Counted from the first letter of the stretch, positions 13,944 to 27,222 are shown. The stretch: DNA of 64,000 bases from Aquila chrysaetos chrysaetos (GCF_900496995.4 NC_044018.1:7960501-8024500), one strand, 5' to 3'. Notes: a model not told the origin generated them from the sequence alone. Numbers and translations: made by a program.

Positions 13944-15127
13944 AAAGAGCTATTACAGCTATCTGGTCAGATTCACAGCACAGATCAAAGGTTTCTGCCC
14001 AGTAATCCCCACATCAAAGACATACCTTGACGTCAAATAGCCATCCATTTTAATGCAACTACTTTGTTTTTCATATACAAGAAGCACTATCTAATAAAAA
14101 TCATATCAACCAAAGTGGTGTAAAAACATAATTAAGGCCTCTGGCTAAGTATGGAAAATGACTTTGAGTGAAACGTGATATTACGTTCCATAATTGATTA
14201 GTCATTTTGCTAATCGCCTTTTAATATGCTCCAATTACTTTTTAGAGAAGTGACCAATTCTAAGGATGCCCAATGCAAGCTGGTAATCAGAATGCAAGTG
14301 GAGATAAATGGTTCCAGAGCTCTATACCAGCTCATTTTTCACGATACAGAGCATCTCCTACAAAATGCTGACTGTCCTCTGATGTCAGTGAATTCCACCC
14401 GTGGCAGAGCATTTATTTGACCATCATAAATCCCAAAGGCTGAAAAAGCAGATAACATTTTGATCAACTCCATTTTGTAGTTTTCATCCATATCTATACA
14501 GGAAAACATATCAAAGATATGGACACACAAAAAATGAAATGCAAAAGAAAAAGAATAATTGACATGATTAAACCTAGGGAAGCAAATGAGTTGAAGTTCA
14601 AACGCTAGTATTCAGGGAGTCAGACTAATTGCCATCCCAGCCCTAAAAGCTATGAATCTAGGAAAGATCTGAAGCCTCCAGGACTAATCTACAAGAGGAA
14701 AAGACCACTGAACAAGAATGCAACCAAAGCTTCCAAAATACATGACAAAACTATTAATTAATGCACTTATATGTCAGAAGTGATCCTTGCAATCTCTTCA
14801 TCTGACTTCCTACTTTAATGCAGGCTGTAGGATTTGCACTAAATAATTCCTGTTTGAATTAGAGCTGATTTAAAGATTTCTCAGGGCGATGAACTGACTG
14901 CAATTATTGATTGGTGTTCAATTATAAACCAGTATTTCCAGTTCAAATGTATTCCTTATTTTAAGGTGAACTTGTAAAATTTCACTTTCCAGCTATGATA
15001 TCTTAATGTATCTTGGTGAACTGATAGAACAATTCAGTTGTCCTATCAATTTTTTGTTCCCCATGTAAGTGCCAAACCATCCCTTAACCTCTTCTGAATA
15101 AATAAAGCATTTCATGTTCAGGAAGGT

Positions 15128-15760
15128 TTCCCAGAACTTCTACCACCCTCATGTCTCTTTCCAGCATTGTAGACTACAAAACTGAGCACGCTATTTTTGA
15201 AACAGCCATAGCAGTGTGAGGCCCCTGGACCTCCTCCCTTTTCCTCAGTGCTCCTGTTTATATGTTCATGGATTGCAGTCAGCTTTTTGGCTAAAGAATG
15301 GCTCCGGAACTTGTGTTCAGTTGATAATCAACCACCACTCCCCAAGTCTTTTTCAAAGTCACTGCTTGGCATGACAAAGTCCTCTTATCTATAAGCACAG
15401 GCTTCTTTCTTTGTTCTTCCACCTACGACTTTGTAAAGGGTTTTATAGAAATTGAAATGTATTATTGACTTGTGACCATTTTACATATTGATCCCTATTA
15501 CTCTGTATGAATGACCTATGGGATGAGACCCTTTGTTTAGGATATATTTGTTAATTTTTATCACCTTGGTATCTTTCTCCATTGATAAAAACGTCACTTA
15601 CAGTGGGGCTAACACCAGTCCATTTTAAGGCCTACTGGAAAGTCCTCTACTCAAAAAGCCAATTTTATATCTACTTGCATGTTTATCTTGTATCTTTTTT
15701 AGTTTCTTATTGAAAGTATCATGAATTCCTTGCAGATCATGATGGAAAACCTTATGACCG
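15128..15760 (-). mobile_element. Ancient CR1/L3-like LINE relic, antisense
   Basis: The plus strand reads like the complement of an old amniote CR1/L3 reverse transcriptase region: 'ctttttcaaagtcactgctt', 'cacaggcttctttctttgtt', 'ttgaaatgtattattgactt', 'tattactctgtatgaatgac', and further on 'tttatatctacttgcatgtt'. The phrases keep their order over 600 bases, though each is diverged and frames are broken. Recognition is by remembered pattern and not by alignment. Confidence 0.55.
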
Positions 15761-15842
15761 TCTGGAAACATTGTCCAGTCATCCATATACCTACTCCTGG
15801 AGAGCCTGCTTCACAACATTTGCTATCCGTAACACCAAAATT

Positions 15843-15968
15843 GCCTGTCAGCATTTAAGAGGCATTTGGACAATGCCCTTAATAACATGCTTTAACTTTT
15901 GGTCAGCCCTGAAGTAGTCAGGAAGTTGGACTAGATGATTGTTGTAGGTCCCTTCCAACTGAAATAGT
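15843..15968 (+). mobile_element. Short CR1 3' end
   Basis: Only the terminal 125 bases of the same CR1 type as at 26.9 kb remain: 'tttaagaggcatttggacaa', 'aacatgctttaacttttggt' and 'ttggactagatgattgttgt'. It runs straight into a long pentamer/hexamer tail. Confidence 0.85.
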
Positions 15969-16081
15969 AATTTCTATTTCTATTTCTATTTCCATTTCTA
16001 TTTCTATTTCTGTTTCTGTTTCTATTTCTGTTCTATTCCATTCCATTCCATCCTATCCTATCCTATCCCATCCTATCCTAA
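15969..16081 (+). repeat. Expanded, drifting CR1 tail microsatellite
   Basis: TTTCTA-type hexamers give way to TTTCTG, then CATTC pentamers, then CCTAT/CCCAT pentamers. The unit changes stepwise along the tract, as expected from slippage after insertion of a CR1 with an ATTCT tail. Confidence 0.9.
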
Positions 16082-16477
16082 ATCAGAATTTTGCTACTAT
16101 TACTGACCAAAAAAAAAGATGAGAAAGACTGGATGAACAAGGTACGATATAACATAATAAATTTCAGAACTCCAATACTGAGTAAAAACAAGAATCAGAA
16201 TTGATTTTAGAATGTTTTGAATACAAAAAAAACCCCACTCGCTTTGACCTGAAGTTTTTAACATTATGATCTGAGATCTTTATACTTCAAGAGTACACGT
16301 GCACAACACACACCTGTATTAGACATGTCTTACTCAAGTAAATCCAAAAGCAGGAAAACAAATTGTAAAAATCCACACTAATCTACCTTAAGTATATAAA
16401 TGTTGATCCCATAGTTAAGCTAATACAATATTCTGTTGTATAGGATACACATCACAGTTTAAAAATATTTGGTATGC

Positions 16478-17009
16478 TGTCCTAGTTTCAGCTGGGACTG
16501 TCTTCCTAGTAGCTGGTACGGTGCTATGTTTTGAGTTCAGTATGTGAAGAATGTTGATAACACTGATGTTTTCAGTTGTTGCTAGTAGTGTTTAGACTAA
16601 TGTCAAGGATTTTTCAGCTTCTCATGCCCAGCCAGCGAGAAAGCTGGAGGGGCACAAGAAGTTGGCACAGGACACAGCCAGGGCACCTGACCCAAACTGG
16701 CCAACGGGGTATTCCATACCATGGGACGTCCCATCCAGTATAGGAACTGGGAAGTGGGGGTGGGGAATTACCGCTCGGGGACTTGCTGGGTGCCAGTCGG
16801 CGGGTGGTGAGCAATTGCGCTGCACATCATTTGTACATTCCAATCCTTTCATTATTGCTGTTGTCATTTTATTAGTGTTATCATTATCATTATTAGTTTC
16901 TTCTTTTCTGTTCTATTAAACCGTTCTTATCTCAACCCGTGGGTTTTGCTTCTTTTTCCCGATTTTCTCCCCCATCCCACTGCGGGGGGGGGGGAGTGAG
17001 TGAGCGACA
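16478..17009 (+). mobile_element. Solo LTR of an endogenous retrovirus (ERVL-like) with 5-bp target duplication
   Basis: The 532-base element starts TGTCCTAGTTTCAG and ends in ACA. It is flanked by identical TATGC at 16473-16477 and 17010-17014. Its internal landmarks match a widespread avian LTR: 'ttccataccatgggacgtcc', a degraded TATA region near 16738, a signature near 'gggtggtgagcaattgc', a CATTATTA-rich tract, ATTAAA at 16915-16920 followed by 'ctcaacccgtgggttttgct', then a poly-G run before the 3' end. No internal retroviral genes or second LTR are present, so it is a recombined solo LTR. The family name is from memory of the type and not certain; the boundaries and duplication are read directly. 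Confidence 0.88.
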
Positions 17010-17014
17010 TATGC

Positions 17015-20000
17015 TGATTTCATTTTTTAAAAAGTTGTCTCCCCAGCTCTTTGGCAAACAGCGGATACAAGACCGTGCATGAGTTGTGGCTTCTCGCTAT
17101 AAAAAAGTCCTAAGAAGTATCTATCTTCCTCATATGCAGGAGCAGTCATCGAGTCCATCCTCATTCAGCTCAGCCAAAAGAAGCATTTCTAAATTAGCAA
17201 ATACTGCTTCATGAGGAGCAGAAAAAGAAAGGTTCAGCAAAACAGAGTTTCTTGACTTTGAAATCCAAGAGCCATGAATCTTTTTTTTTGGGGGGGGGAG
17301 AAGTAGGCAAATCGTCTTGTGCAGAATTGCCACTATTTTGTGGTAAGGTGGGGGTCTTTAAATACTTCACCCTGGTAGGGCTTGTCACATCCAAGTTGTT
17401 ACCATTCCTTGATCAGGAACAAATGCAGTTCCAATGAATCCTGCTCAGTGATATATTTATGCAAGTCATGTTCAGAAGTTACCTTGGCTAGTGACATTGA
17501 TTTATTTTCTGATAAGAAGCTAATTATAAAGGCTTGAAATTTGCAATCGCTCAGTAGAAGGGCAACAATACTTCCTTTAAACAAAGTAATGTACACTGTA
17601 TTAATAAACATATTAATAACAATAATTCTTTCCCCATGTATAGACACCTTGTCTGCCTATTCAAGGTAAAATGCCGTCATTGTGAACCATAACCTCAGCC
17701 CCGAAATCATTGTCCACCCACCCACTAAACAACTGTGCACCAAAAATGTGCTTTAGTCCAGAGATTCAAGTAGGAAATTTTTTGTCTTCTTTTTTTGGGG
17801 GAAAAAGAAGTCAAACAAATTTATTCTCAGATCACTTATATAAACAAATAACAGCACCACTAAATAGCCCCCACCACAGCAGCATTAAATATATGAAGCA
17901 TGCTGAAGAGAGAAATTTCTCCCAGTACATTATTGCAATAGAGAGATGGAGTGTGCTATGGGATGGTCCCCAAACTGTACACTACTGGGAAATTTGACAG
18001 GTCAGAAATGTGAGAAGGAAACAGAAATAAGTATTTCCCCTCGTTCCCACAGGCAAGTTGTCTTCTCTCTTCTCTACAACCACTCTAGCGCCTTGGTTGC
18101 CCACACCACTGTAAAACTCTGGACCTGCAGCAGTGCTGGACTACAAGCGTTCCTGTTGCTCTTTCCATCACGCTGCATTTCCATCCTGTTGTCCCGCTGT
18201 CCTTCACAACCACTTCTTCCCTCCTTCCCCAACTTGTTTTTCATTCATGCCAGATTTTCAGCCCAGTGCACAGTGCTGGCATGGCAACATTTCTACGCAC
18301 AGGATGGAGTGGTGCAAAGGTAGGAGAAAATAGCTGGGGACATTCCTGCACCCCCTGTTTCAGCCCTACCTGTTCATGTCATAGCACCTTTGGTGCCTAA
18401 GACAAGCAAGTTATGCTGCAGAACAAGAAACATTTTCAAATGCAGGCTGCGCTCACGTGTTCTTTTGGATGTGTTAAAACTCTTCACTGCTTTATCCTCT
18501 GAGGATGCAATCAGAAAACAAGGCCCATCATTTAATGCACTGCTAGAACATAATTAGAAGCTGCATGATGAATAACACTGAAAACTTAATAAAACTTGCA
18601 TGTGACTAAACAGACTAGAAAGTTTTTCTAGGAGTCTATTACAACTTGTTGAAATATTGAAGAAAAACTAGAAGAAGGGTGGTCCTACACAGAGTAAGAG
18701 CGTAACAGGAGCGTGCAGTGGAAGGGCCCATTGGGGATATTCATTCATTCATGCTGCTGCCAGACAACGTCCGGTTTCTCTCGGATGGCAGGCTCTTTGA
18801 CATCAAATCCAGAGAACACTTCACATTTGTCTGGCTTTTATCAGCTGACACCCTCTTGGCCTCTATTGTACATCAGTTTCTCAAGGGAAAAAGAAGAGCT
18901 AAGATAACTATTGCCCTAGTACCCCCTGCTTTTTCAACACAGCTACTTGTCCACAAAATGTACAGAGGTGTCCGAAATCTAAAGTAAATGTGGCAAGCAC
19001 TGAAGACTGGAAGCTATTCTTATCTCGCTGCCCTCTATAAACACAATGGCTAACTATGTCCCTTACCGCCTAATACAGCTGTCATCATTTAAATGCTTTG
19101 TAGTCTACAAATGGGCCAGTCCTACGGTGACAGACTGAATAATAGAATGATTACAGGTTGTATAACTCCATTACAGTATGGAGGAATTTTGCAGTCAGTC
19201 AACATTTCTTCCCACACTCATGCAGGGAAAAATCCCAGCCCAAGATTTCATTGCTCTTTTTCTGCAAGGCAAGTAATTTCTCAGCTCTCCATCACCTCTG
19301 GCGCCTGTGTTTATAGCTACAAGCTCTCTTAGGTCCAGCCTACTTTGTTTGATACCATTTTCCCAAACGCTTTAGAAACTTCTGCATCTGAATAGGAGCT
19401 TTGAATGTGCTATGATAGCAAGTCTTAGGAAAGCACTTCAAAAATGGCTCTGCAGTTTTAGTGAATCAATGTATTGCAAGCTTTAGTTACTTCATTGAAA
19501 TAAAGTGAATCATTACAATCAAATCCCCTATTCTTTACAGCAACAAAGGATTGAGCCCTTAATCTGTTTACAATGCTTATATAACCAATCAAATCAGGAT
19601 TGGTTAGAGAAAGACAGAAAACCTAATAAAAACTAAGGTACTTTGTGATTTTCCACCATTCATCTTAATTTAAATAGTTTGTTCTCAAAAGTTAAACACT
19701 TCCGAGGTCTGGAAAAAAAGAAACAGCTCTTCCACAGAGTTGATACAGCCTATGTATATACAATATATAGACTGGTAATGTAATAGATAAACAGATAGGT
19801 AAATATAATAGATAAGGATTTTAAAAGCACATTAATTTCTATGCCCAGCTTTATCAGAAGCTTGCTGTGTTCCCTGGATGAATCATTTCCCCTCTGAATT
19901 TCCCTGTCTTGTAAAGGGGAGTAAACAATGCTTTTCCCTTTCCAAAGGGGTTTATGAATGAAGGGTGTAGCACTTTAATCAGATTCAACTTTTCAAGTTT

Positions 20001-21204
20001 TCCACAGAGGATTAATGATGGCAGTTCCTCATGACTGTATCAAACCTGAATTGCATTTGACTCATAAGTGCTCAAAACTCCTACACTCCTAGCCAGGAAT
20101 TTGAATAAATGTTGAAAAGGAGATGAGCTATATAAATGGTTTCACATAGAACAAGTCTTAATGGCACAGGTAAGGATCATTTTTTAATGAGGCATTTTGA
20201 TCCTGTTCCAATGTCTTTTCAACACCTCTTCTTATAGCTACAGGCTCTGGAAGTCCCTAGTGTTCAGATATAAAAGGTCATGACTTTTGAGTTCCAGCCA
20301 GGAAAAGGTAGGACATGACAAAAAGGGCTCAACCCACGTTAGATGATAGCCCTCAGCTGTGCTGTGCAGAAGCACTGCTGACTGACCTAAGAAGAGCTGT
20401 GAACCTGTCCCTGCTATTTATTTGACTGAAGACAAGGTGCAAATGACAGCAGAAGAAAATTCAAAGGAAAGCATAAAACAAAAGCTATCGATGGGGCTGT
20501 CCGCGCACTCCAGAAACTCCCCTGGCAGGGTGGCACAGGCACAGCCATAGCTTTTCCAGAGTTGTTGCAAGCTGGCCACTGTGGGACACAGAGGGTGCAG
20601 GGAGCTAGTCACCCAGGCAGCATGACAGAGGAGCATCTCTTGCTCTCGTCAGTGGAGAGAGACCCTTCCAGAGAGTGATGTCAAGCCCAAGCCAAGGTCA
20701 GGTGTTTCAGCATGACACTGCAGAAAAGATTGTTCCTCTCCATGAATGACAGATGTCATTGAAGACGACGCCTCCCCCATGGTTAAAGTTAGTCTTTGTG
20801 ATTACCATTCCAACTTCTTCCAGAAAAAAGGAGAACAGTTTCAGAATGAGAGAAGATTACATGTAATTCTGCTTTTACTCTGTAATTCAAGTGTGTGTGG
20901 GCAGCGGTCAGGCACAGAGGTACTGCAAACTATGCTTGGATGCTCCTAATGTGGCTGCACGTGTGTAGTAGGGTGATCGTCATGTAGTATAACTTTCAAG
21001 CAAAAAAGACAAGAAAGGGTTACAGCAGGGTCAGACAGAACAACCTTCTAACAAGAAAAAAATAATTTTGCCTTACAATGAATATGAGCAGAAACCATGT
21101 AAGACTAATTCAGATTACAACTGAAGATAAGCCTGAGCTGTAAAATTCAGATTCACAACTTTAAATACTGCCACAAATTTTGGTTAGTATACAGTACTTT
21201 AGGT
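17015..21204. other. No gene seen between solo LTR and CR1
   Basis: AT-rich non-coding sequence except for the MIR-like SINE. An 89-codon plus-strand frame at 18718-18987 and a 125-codon frame at 17946-18323 have no family resemblance, no repeat support and ordinary context for chance frames. G runs occur near 17289-17297. Confidence 0.5.
19840..19985 (+). mobile_element. MIR-like ancient SINE
   Basis: It shows the usual MIR-type core phrases: 'gcttgctgtgttccctggat', 'aatcatttcccctctgaatt', 'tccctgtcttgtaaagggga', then 'ggggtttatgaatgaagg'. Length and order fit a MIR/core-SINE relic. Confidence 0.6.
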
Positions 21205-22450
21205 CAGACCAATATGACTAACCTGATGGCCTTCTACAATGGAATGACTGCATTGCTGGATAAAGGAAGAGCAACTGATGTCATCTATCTTGACTTCTGT
21301 AAGGCCTTTGACACAGTCCCACACAACATCCTTGTCGCTAAATTGGAGAGGTATGGATTTGATGGATGGACTATTCGATGGATAAGGAATTGGCTGAATC
21401 CAGATGGTCACATCCAAAGAGACGCAGTCAATGGCTTGATGTCCAAATGGAGATCAGTAACAAGCGGTGTCCCTCAAGGGTCCACATTGGGACCAGTACT
21501 GTTCAATATCTTTATTAATGACATAGACAGAGGGATTGAGTGCACCACGAGCAAGTTTGCAAATGACACCAAGCTGTGTGGTGCAGTCGACATGCTGGAG
21601 GGAAGGGATGCCATCCAGAGGGACCTTGACAGGCTTGAGGAGTGGGCCCATGCAAACCTCGTGAAGTTCAACAAGGCCAAGTGCAAGGTCCTTCACATGG
21701 GTCAGGGCAATCCCCAATATCAATAGACTGGGAAATGAATGGATTGAGAGGTGCCCTACAGAGTAGGACTTGGAGATACTGGTGGATGAAAAATTGTACA
21801 TGAGCCAACAATGTGTGCTTGCAGCCCAGAAAGCCAATTGAACTCTGGGCTGCATCAAAAGAAGCAGGTCGAGGGAGGTGATTCTCCCTCTCTACTCTGC
21901 TCTCATGAGGTCCCCACCTGGATGGAGTACTGCATCCAGTTCTGGGGTCCCCAGTATAGGAAAGACATGGACCTGTTAGAGCGGGTCCAGAGGAGGGCCA
22001 TGAAAATGGTCAGAGGGCTGGAACACCTCTCCTATGAGGAAAGTCTGAGAGAGCTGGGGTTGTTCAGCCTGGAGAAGGCTCCAAGGAGACCTTATTGCAG
22101 AGTTTCAATACTTAAAGGGGGCTTATAAGAAAGATGGAGAGAGACTTTTTACCAAGGCCTGTAGTGACAAGACAAGGGGCAACAGTTTTAAACTGAAAGA
22201 GGGTAGGTTTATAAGGAAGGATATAAGGTAGGATATAAGGAAGAAATTCTTTACAATGAGGGTGGTGAGATACTGGAACAGGTTGCCCAGAGAAGTTGGA
22301 TGCCCCATCATTGGAAGTGTTCAGGGCCAGGTTGGATGGGGCTTTTAGCAACCTGATCTAGTGAAAGATGTCCCTGTCCATGGCAGGGGGGTGGACTGGC
22401 TGATCTTTAAATGTACCTTCCAACTCAAACCATTCTGTGATTCTATGATA
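21205..22450 (+). mobile_element. 5'-truncated CR1 LINE in FKBP1B region
   Basis: It begins inside the reverse transcriptase domain ([18 protein letters not shown]) and continues through [19 protein letters not shown] and [13 protein letters not shown] to FANDTKLCG, where the second catalytic Asp-region residue is Asn instead of the usual FADD. The frame stops at 21724-21726. Frameshifted remnants of the C-terminus follow (DLLERVQRRAMKMVRGLEHLSYEE, then SLEKAPRR). The tail at 22424-22450 ends in 'ccattctgtgattctatgata', the CR1 terminal repeat. Truncation at the 5' end is typical for CR1. Confidence 0.93.
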
Positions 22451-25400
22451 CAGAGTTGGCAGTTAGCCTACGAATTTCAGTCTCAGATCCTCAACCTTCA
22501 AAATAAAATTTGTGGGAAAGGCTTTTCCACCAAAATTACAGCTTTCACAACAACAAAAATTTACTTCAATTCTTCAGGCTGAAAATTGTACATTCCAGTC
22601 TGGAAATGGCAACACTTCATGGCAATGCCTCAGGAACTTGTCCACTGTGTGACTCATCTTTTATTTTCTTTTATGTGTCCTAGATAAGGCTAGATTTCAC
22701 CTTCCCAAGTACAAGGCCCTCCTCTCTTCCTGGAAATCCCTGCTTATAGCATAAACAGAAATTTATCCACAGAGGAGAATGAAAATATATGTTCCCGTAA
22801 CTACAATCCCTATATAGCATTATAGTGTAATTTCTAAACAACCACTTGTTTGTTTTGTGGTTTGGTTTTGGTTTTTTTTTCCTAATGCAGGGTAAAGAAT
22901 TTCAACAGAAAGCTGCTAGTTTTAATGTTGCAACACCAGCAACTTCAATAGGTTTGGAAGTAGCAAAATAGCATTATCACTTCAGTCATTTAAAACTAGA
23001 CAGAACCAATGCATCAGGGAGTGTATTGTTTGTAGCAATTACAGATTGGACAATGAACTAATTAAGTGTAACGTCTTTTCCTCTGTCCAGGAGGAAACCA
23101 CCCTTACCAAACCAAAAGTCTTCAATTTCTCACTGAGAACGGAATAAAAGAAGACAATCATCTCGCTAAATCAAGGTAGTTGCATCATTAAGTGTGCACA
23201 GGGAAGTGATTTAGAGCAGCAAGAGACAACTAAGAACCAATGACTACGCAGGATTAGATGGAAAAGATCTGGAAGGGGAAACCAGACTTGGGATACCATA
23301 AGCACAGAGGGAGAGCTACAAATCAAATGTGCCTCACAACCACTCTTTTAACACTGAGTTTTAGAAGACCCAGTATGTTGGATGGGAGATAAAGGACGAT
23401 GCTGCCTGGCTGCATGGATCTGCTGCTGTCTCAACTACAAAGATCCACTGGCTCTGCCTGATAACACCATGGCTACAACATTTAAGATCCCTCGCACTGA
23501 GTGATGTGCAAGGGAGTACAAACTTCTGCAGCCAGCAGTCCTGTGAAAAAAAATTAAGTAAGATTTACAATGCCCTTGAGTAACTAAAGCTACATAATAT
23601 ATCTCAATTGAGAGATGTTGCTTTCAATATAAAGCCCCCTAGCAGCCCCCTGGCGCTGGTTCAGCAAGACTCAGCAGAACTCATGCCAACGCCGAATCAC
23701 TGCTTCCCACAGCAGTATGCGTTTCCTCCGAGGCTGCCCGTTCAATTGCTTACCAGTGCCAAAAGACAGGCATTGTATGGCTCCTTGGCAATGGTCCTCC
23801 CTGGGGATCTCCCACACGCATCACTGCAGTACTAGGACCAACCCACTGAGCCCTGAAGATCACAAGCCTGCAGAGATCTCCGGCCACACAGCAACGGCTC
23901 AGGTAATACACCTGAAATGTGGCTGCGATGTGTCCACTGCAGAGCGATGACACCGCATGTTGTCTAATTAAGAAAATATTATCCCTTCCACAAACTCTCC
24001 CTAGCTGAGTTGCCTGACTTAGGAACCATTTTAAGCTCTTTATCTAATCAAGAGAGAGAGGTGTATCCAAAGGCTAACTACTTAGGTAGCCTAAGGTAAC
24101 TAAGCTCTCAATTTAGACTTCTTAATTCGGTAAATACGGTGATGTCAGTTCTATTTTGTCAATAAAGGGAGACAAGCCTATCACTGGTGAGTAGTATCTG
24201 TTTGTACATTTTACACTAACAAATACTATCCACTGCACAGTTGTTTCAGCAATTCTTTGATTTGGGGCAACATAAATTATTAGAAAACGATGTCATTCTT
24301 GTGAGCACCTGGAATTCTAATGATCAAGAATTGCAGGTCCTAGTCCTTAAATAACATATGAGCTGTAAGTAGGCAGAGTGGCACACTGGGATCATTGAAA
24401 ATAAGTGCAAAGAGGACCCAGCAAAAATATTTTGTTTGAAAACAGCAATCTAATTTTCTAAAAGATGGCACTCTTTTGGATCAGTTGTGAGCTTTTAAAA
24501 ACTTGATGAACAGAGGCTATTAATTCTCTGGTACTTTACTTAATCTGCTTTGTGAACTTTTTAAAAATATCTTGAAATCCTTTTCTTCAAGTCTTTTGTG
24601 AGATAGGGGTAGGAGGTTTAATTATTTGCTAGCGGTTTCATTTCTATGCACAATAGGAAGGGAGCATGATGATACAATCCCTCCGTGAAAGGAAATCCTG
24701 TAGAGGTTAGTAGGTGCTCCAAAATTGAAGCTAGCAGTCACCGAATCATTCAGCGTGTTTCATGCTGACAGAGAAGTCTCTGTCAGGGGAGAAAGTGCCT
24801 ATGTATGTTATCTTGAAGAAATCTCTTTATAATCTTCTTTACTCTGCAAGAAAGAAACTCGTCCTGTCTTTTTCCTAAATGAACATAAGACAGTGTTTAG
24901 AGGCAATCCCGAAGTCTTCCATTTCTTTGCACAAAGCATATTAGCAGCTGTCCAAATAACACCTCAATGCTATGGGGACCACCTTTAAGGGGAGAGACTT
25001 CCAATTCTTAGTCAAACCATCACTTCTCAGCTGCGGTTGCCAATAAGAATGCTGTCGGATAATTTCAAGCTCCTTTTTTGTTTCACTTATCCACATTAAA
25101 TAGCATCTAATACCACAAGTAATTTCGGTGAAACCAATGGGCACGGTACACAGCAATGCAGTGTTCAGTGCAAAGGAGGAGCAACTGGGAAACTTGAGGC
25201 TACAGTTTATTATTATGATCCTTTTCCATCAGGCAACAATCTGGTATGTTCAATTTAAACTCACTAATTCAGCCGCTGAAGCTGCTACATTTTTTCTTAC
25301 AAATCCCTGAACCTTTTTTATTCATCAAATCATTTTTTCACATTAATAGCCGCTTCTTACAGCAAGTGTCACAGTACTTGCAAACATTAATTTAATGACA

Positions 25401-26887
25401 ATTTTGAGAGGTACAGCCCCCTTTTCTGTCAAATTTAAAAAATGAAAGAGCAAGTAATATACCTGAAATCAGTGACTAAGCTGGCAGCAAAATGTGTAGG
25501 AGAAATCTCTTCTCCTCAAACTTTTGCTTCTGGACTCTGATCACTATCAGGCTGAAGTCACCGCTAAAATATTTCCAAAGGTAACCAATCTACATTAAAT
25601 AAGAAAAGATGAGAATTTTACTCCCTTTATTGAGAGAGTTTTAAGACTTGCAAATCATTTCTGAGGGGCAGCAAAAGACCACGTTCTTCACTGAGGACTA
25701 AAACAACTTTTTGCAGTTATGATTCACCAAAGAAAAAGGATGCCTGTAAGTGCTTAGCTGCCACCAAGATCTCTGCAGAAGTAAAAGGCTTTCATCCTTT
25801 CAAACCAGGGCAATTTGAAGAGATTACTTTAAGTAAAAAAATACAGAAAATTGGCAGGCCCCAAAAGACGGACAGACATCACACTCTCCTGGTATAATAT
25901 ATCCTGGGAACATGCTCGATAAAACAATTAAGTTCCTTCTAGGTAAGCAAGATTTAGCTGGCTATAATTCAAGGCTCAATTATAATGTCTTTTACAATAC
26001 AATTCTTATTAACGATAACTCTAATTGCAGTGTTCACTATCGTCTTCCAAACCCAGCTAGACAGCTTCCTGGAGACAAAGAATTTTGATTAAATTCTTTC
26101 CTTAGTTCAATTTTCCTCTCAGATACACATGCACAGCTCCCACTGAAGTGGTATAGATGTTTCTGAAAGTGGGACCAGAGAAATAACATACTCCTGTACT
26201 CACCTGGCACAAAGTGCTTTCACATGAAGCTAATGTACATCCAGTCATGCAGATACTGAGGCTCATCGACAAATATATGACACTCTGCAAAGTTGTTCTG
26301 AATTTATGTTAGCCTTTTTGAGAGTATGTCAGTACAGACAAATCTCTGGCTATTACTACATACGCTTAAGACTGGGTTGATTTTGATCCAAGAAAAATAG
26401 GCAGATCTGTTCTCTTTTTGGCAAGAGTTATTTCAAGGGAATTGCATTATATTTGTATTGTGTTAAATGGAAAATGCTTTTTAAAATCATGATAAATCAA
26501 GCATATTCTATAAATTACTGTTAATCTGCATCTATGCAGTATGGTTTTGTTATTAAAAAAAGGTAAAAAAAAGAAAGGCTTTCAACTTCACAGACACAAC
26601 CATAACTCTCAACACTACACCACTGCCAAAGCTAAAGAAACAATATAAAGTAATTTTGGTAATATATGGGAAAAGAAGATGATACGAGTTTGTCCTCAGA
26701 TCACTAGGAAAAGAACAATTAATCATTTGTTCTGCTTTAAATAAAGGCCTGCTTCCTAAAAAAGAATTAATTTCTACAGCTCAGCTGAAATAAATGGAGT
26801 AGTATTCATTTATTTCACTAGGGAATTTCACTTCAAGCATTTAAAAAAAATTAAAAATCAACTTCTCAGTATTGAAATATTGAAGTG
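22451..26887. other. No gene seen between two CR1 fragments
   Basis: Unique-looking AT-rich sequence with short frames only. No FKBP1B exon was found on the minus strand. Confidence 0.5.
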
Positions 26888-27222
26888 GAGAGGGAGGTGC
26901 TGATCTCTTCTCCCTGGGATCCAGTGACAGGATGCATGGGAATGGTTCAAAGCTGCGCCAGCGGGGGTTTGGATTGGACATTAGGAAGCATTTCTTTACC
27001 GAGAGGGTGGTCAAACACTGGAACAGGCTTCCTAGAGAGGCGGTCGATGCCCCAAGCCTGTCACTGTTTAAGAGGCATTTGGAAAATACTCTTAACAACA
27101 TGCTTTAACTTTTGGTCAGCCCTGACGTGGTCAGGTAGTTGGACTCGATGATCATTGTAGGACCCTTCCAACTGAAATATTCTATTCTATTCTATTCTAC
27201 TCTATTCTACTCTACTCTATTC
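26888..27222 (+). mobile_element. CR1 3' end with ATTCT tail
   Basis: The non-coding and terminal coding part of CR1 is recognisable: 'ggaggtgctgatctcttctc', 'ttggacattaggaagcattt', 'gtggtcaaacactggaacag', 'gttggactcgatgatcattg' and 'cccttccaactgaaat', followed by a (TATTC)n-type tail at about 27176-27222. About 340 bases survive; the rest was lost by 5' truncation. Confidence 0.88.

Larger units (their letters stand above)
4766..15127. other. No gene seen apart from listed small elements
   Basis: Non-coding, AT-rich sequence. It holds an AT dinucleotide-rich patch near 9265-9305 ('gtaatatatatgtatatagt'), a somewhat GC-richer stretch at about 13020-13260 without a credible frame, and an old SINE-tail-like phrase at about 12600-12650 ('gggacctctaggggttactg'). 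Confidence 0.5.

Noticed and set aside
13981..14040. Possible FKBP1B exon 4 ('cacatcaaag' complement resembling FDV)
   Set aside because: The minus-strand translation does not continue into DVELLNLE or the GATGHPG region.
18718..18987. 89-codon plus-strand frame with plausible-looking protein
   Set aside because: No recognised domain, no splice context and no repeat match. Size is within chance for the window.
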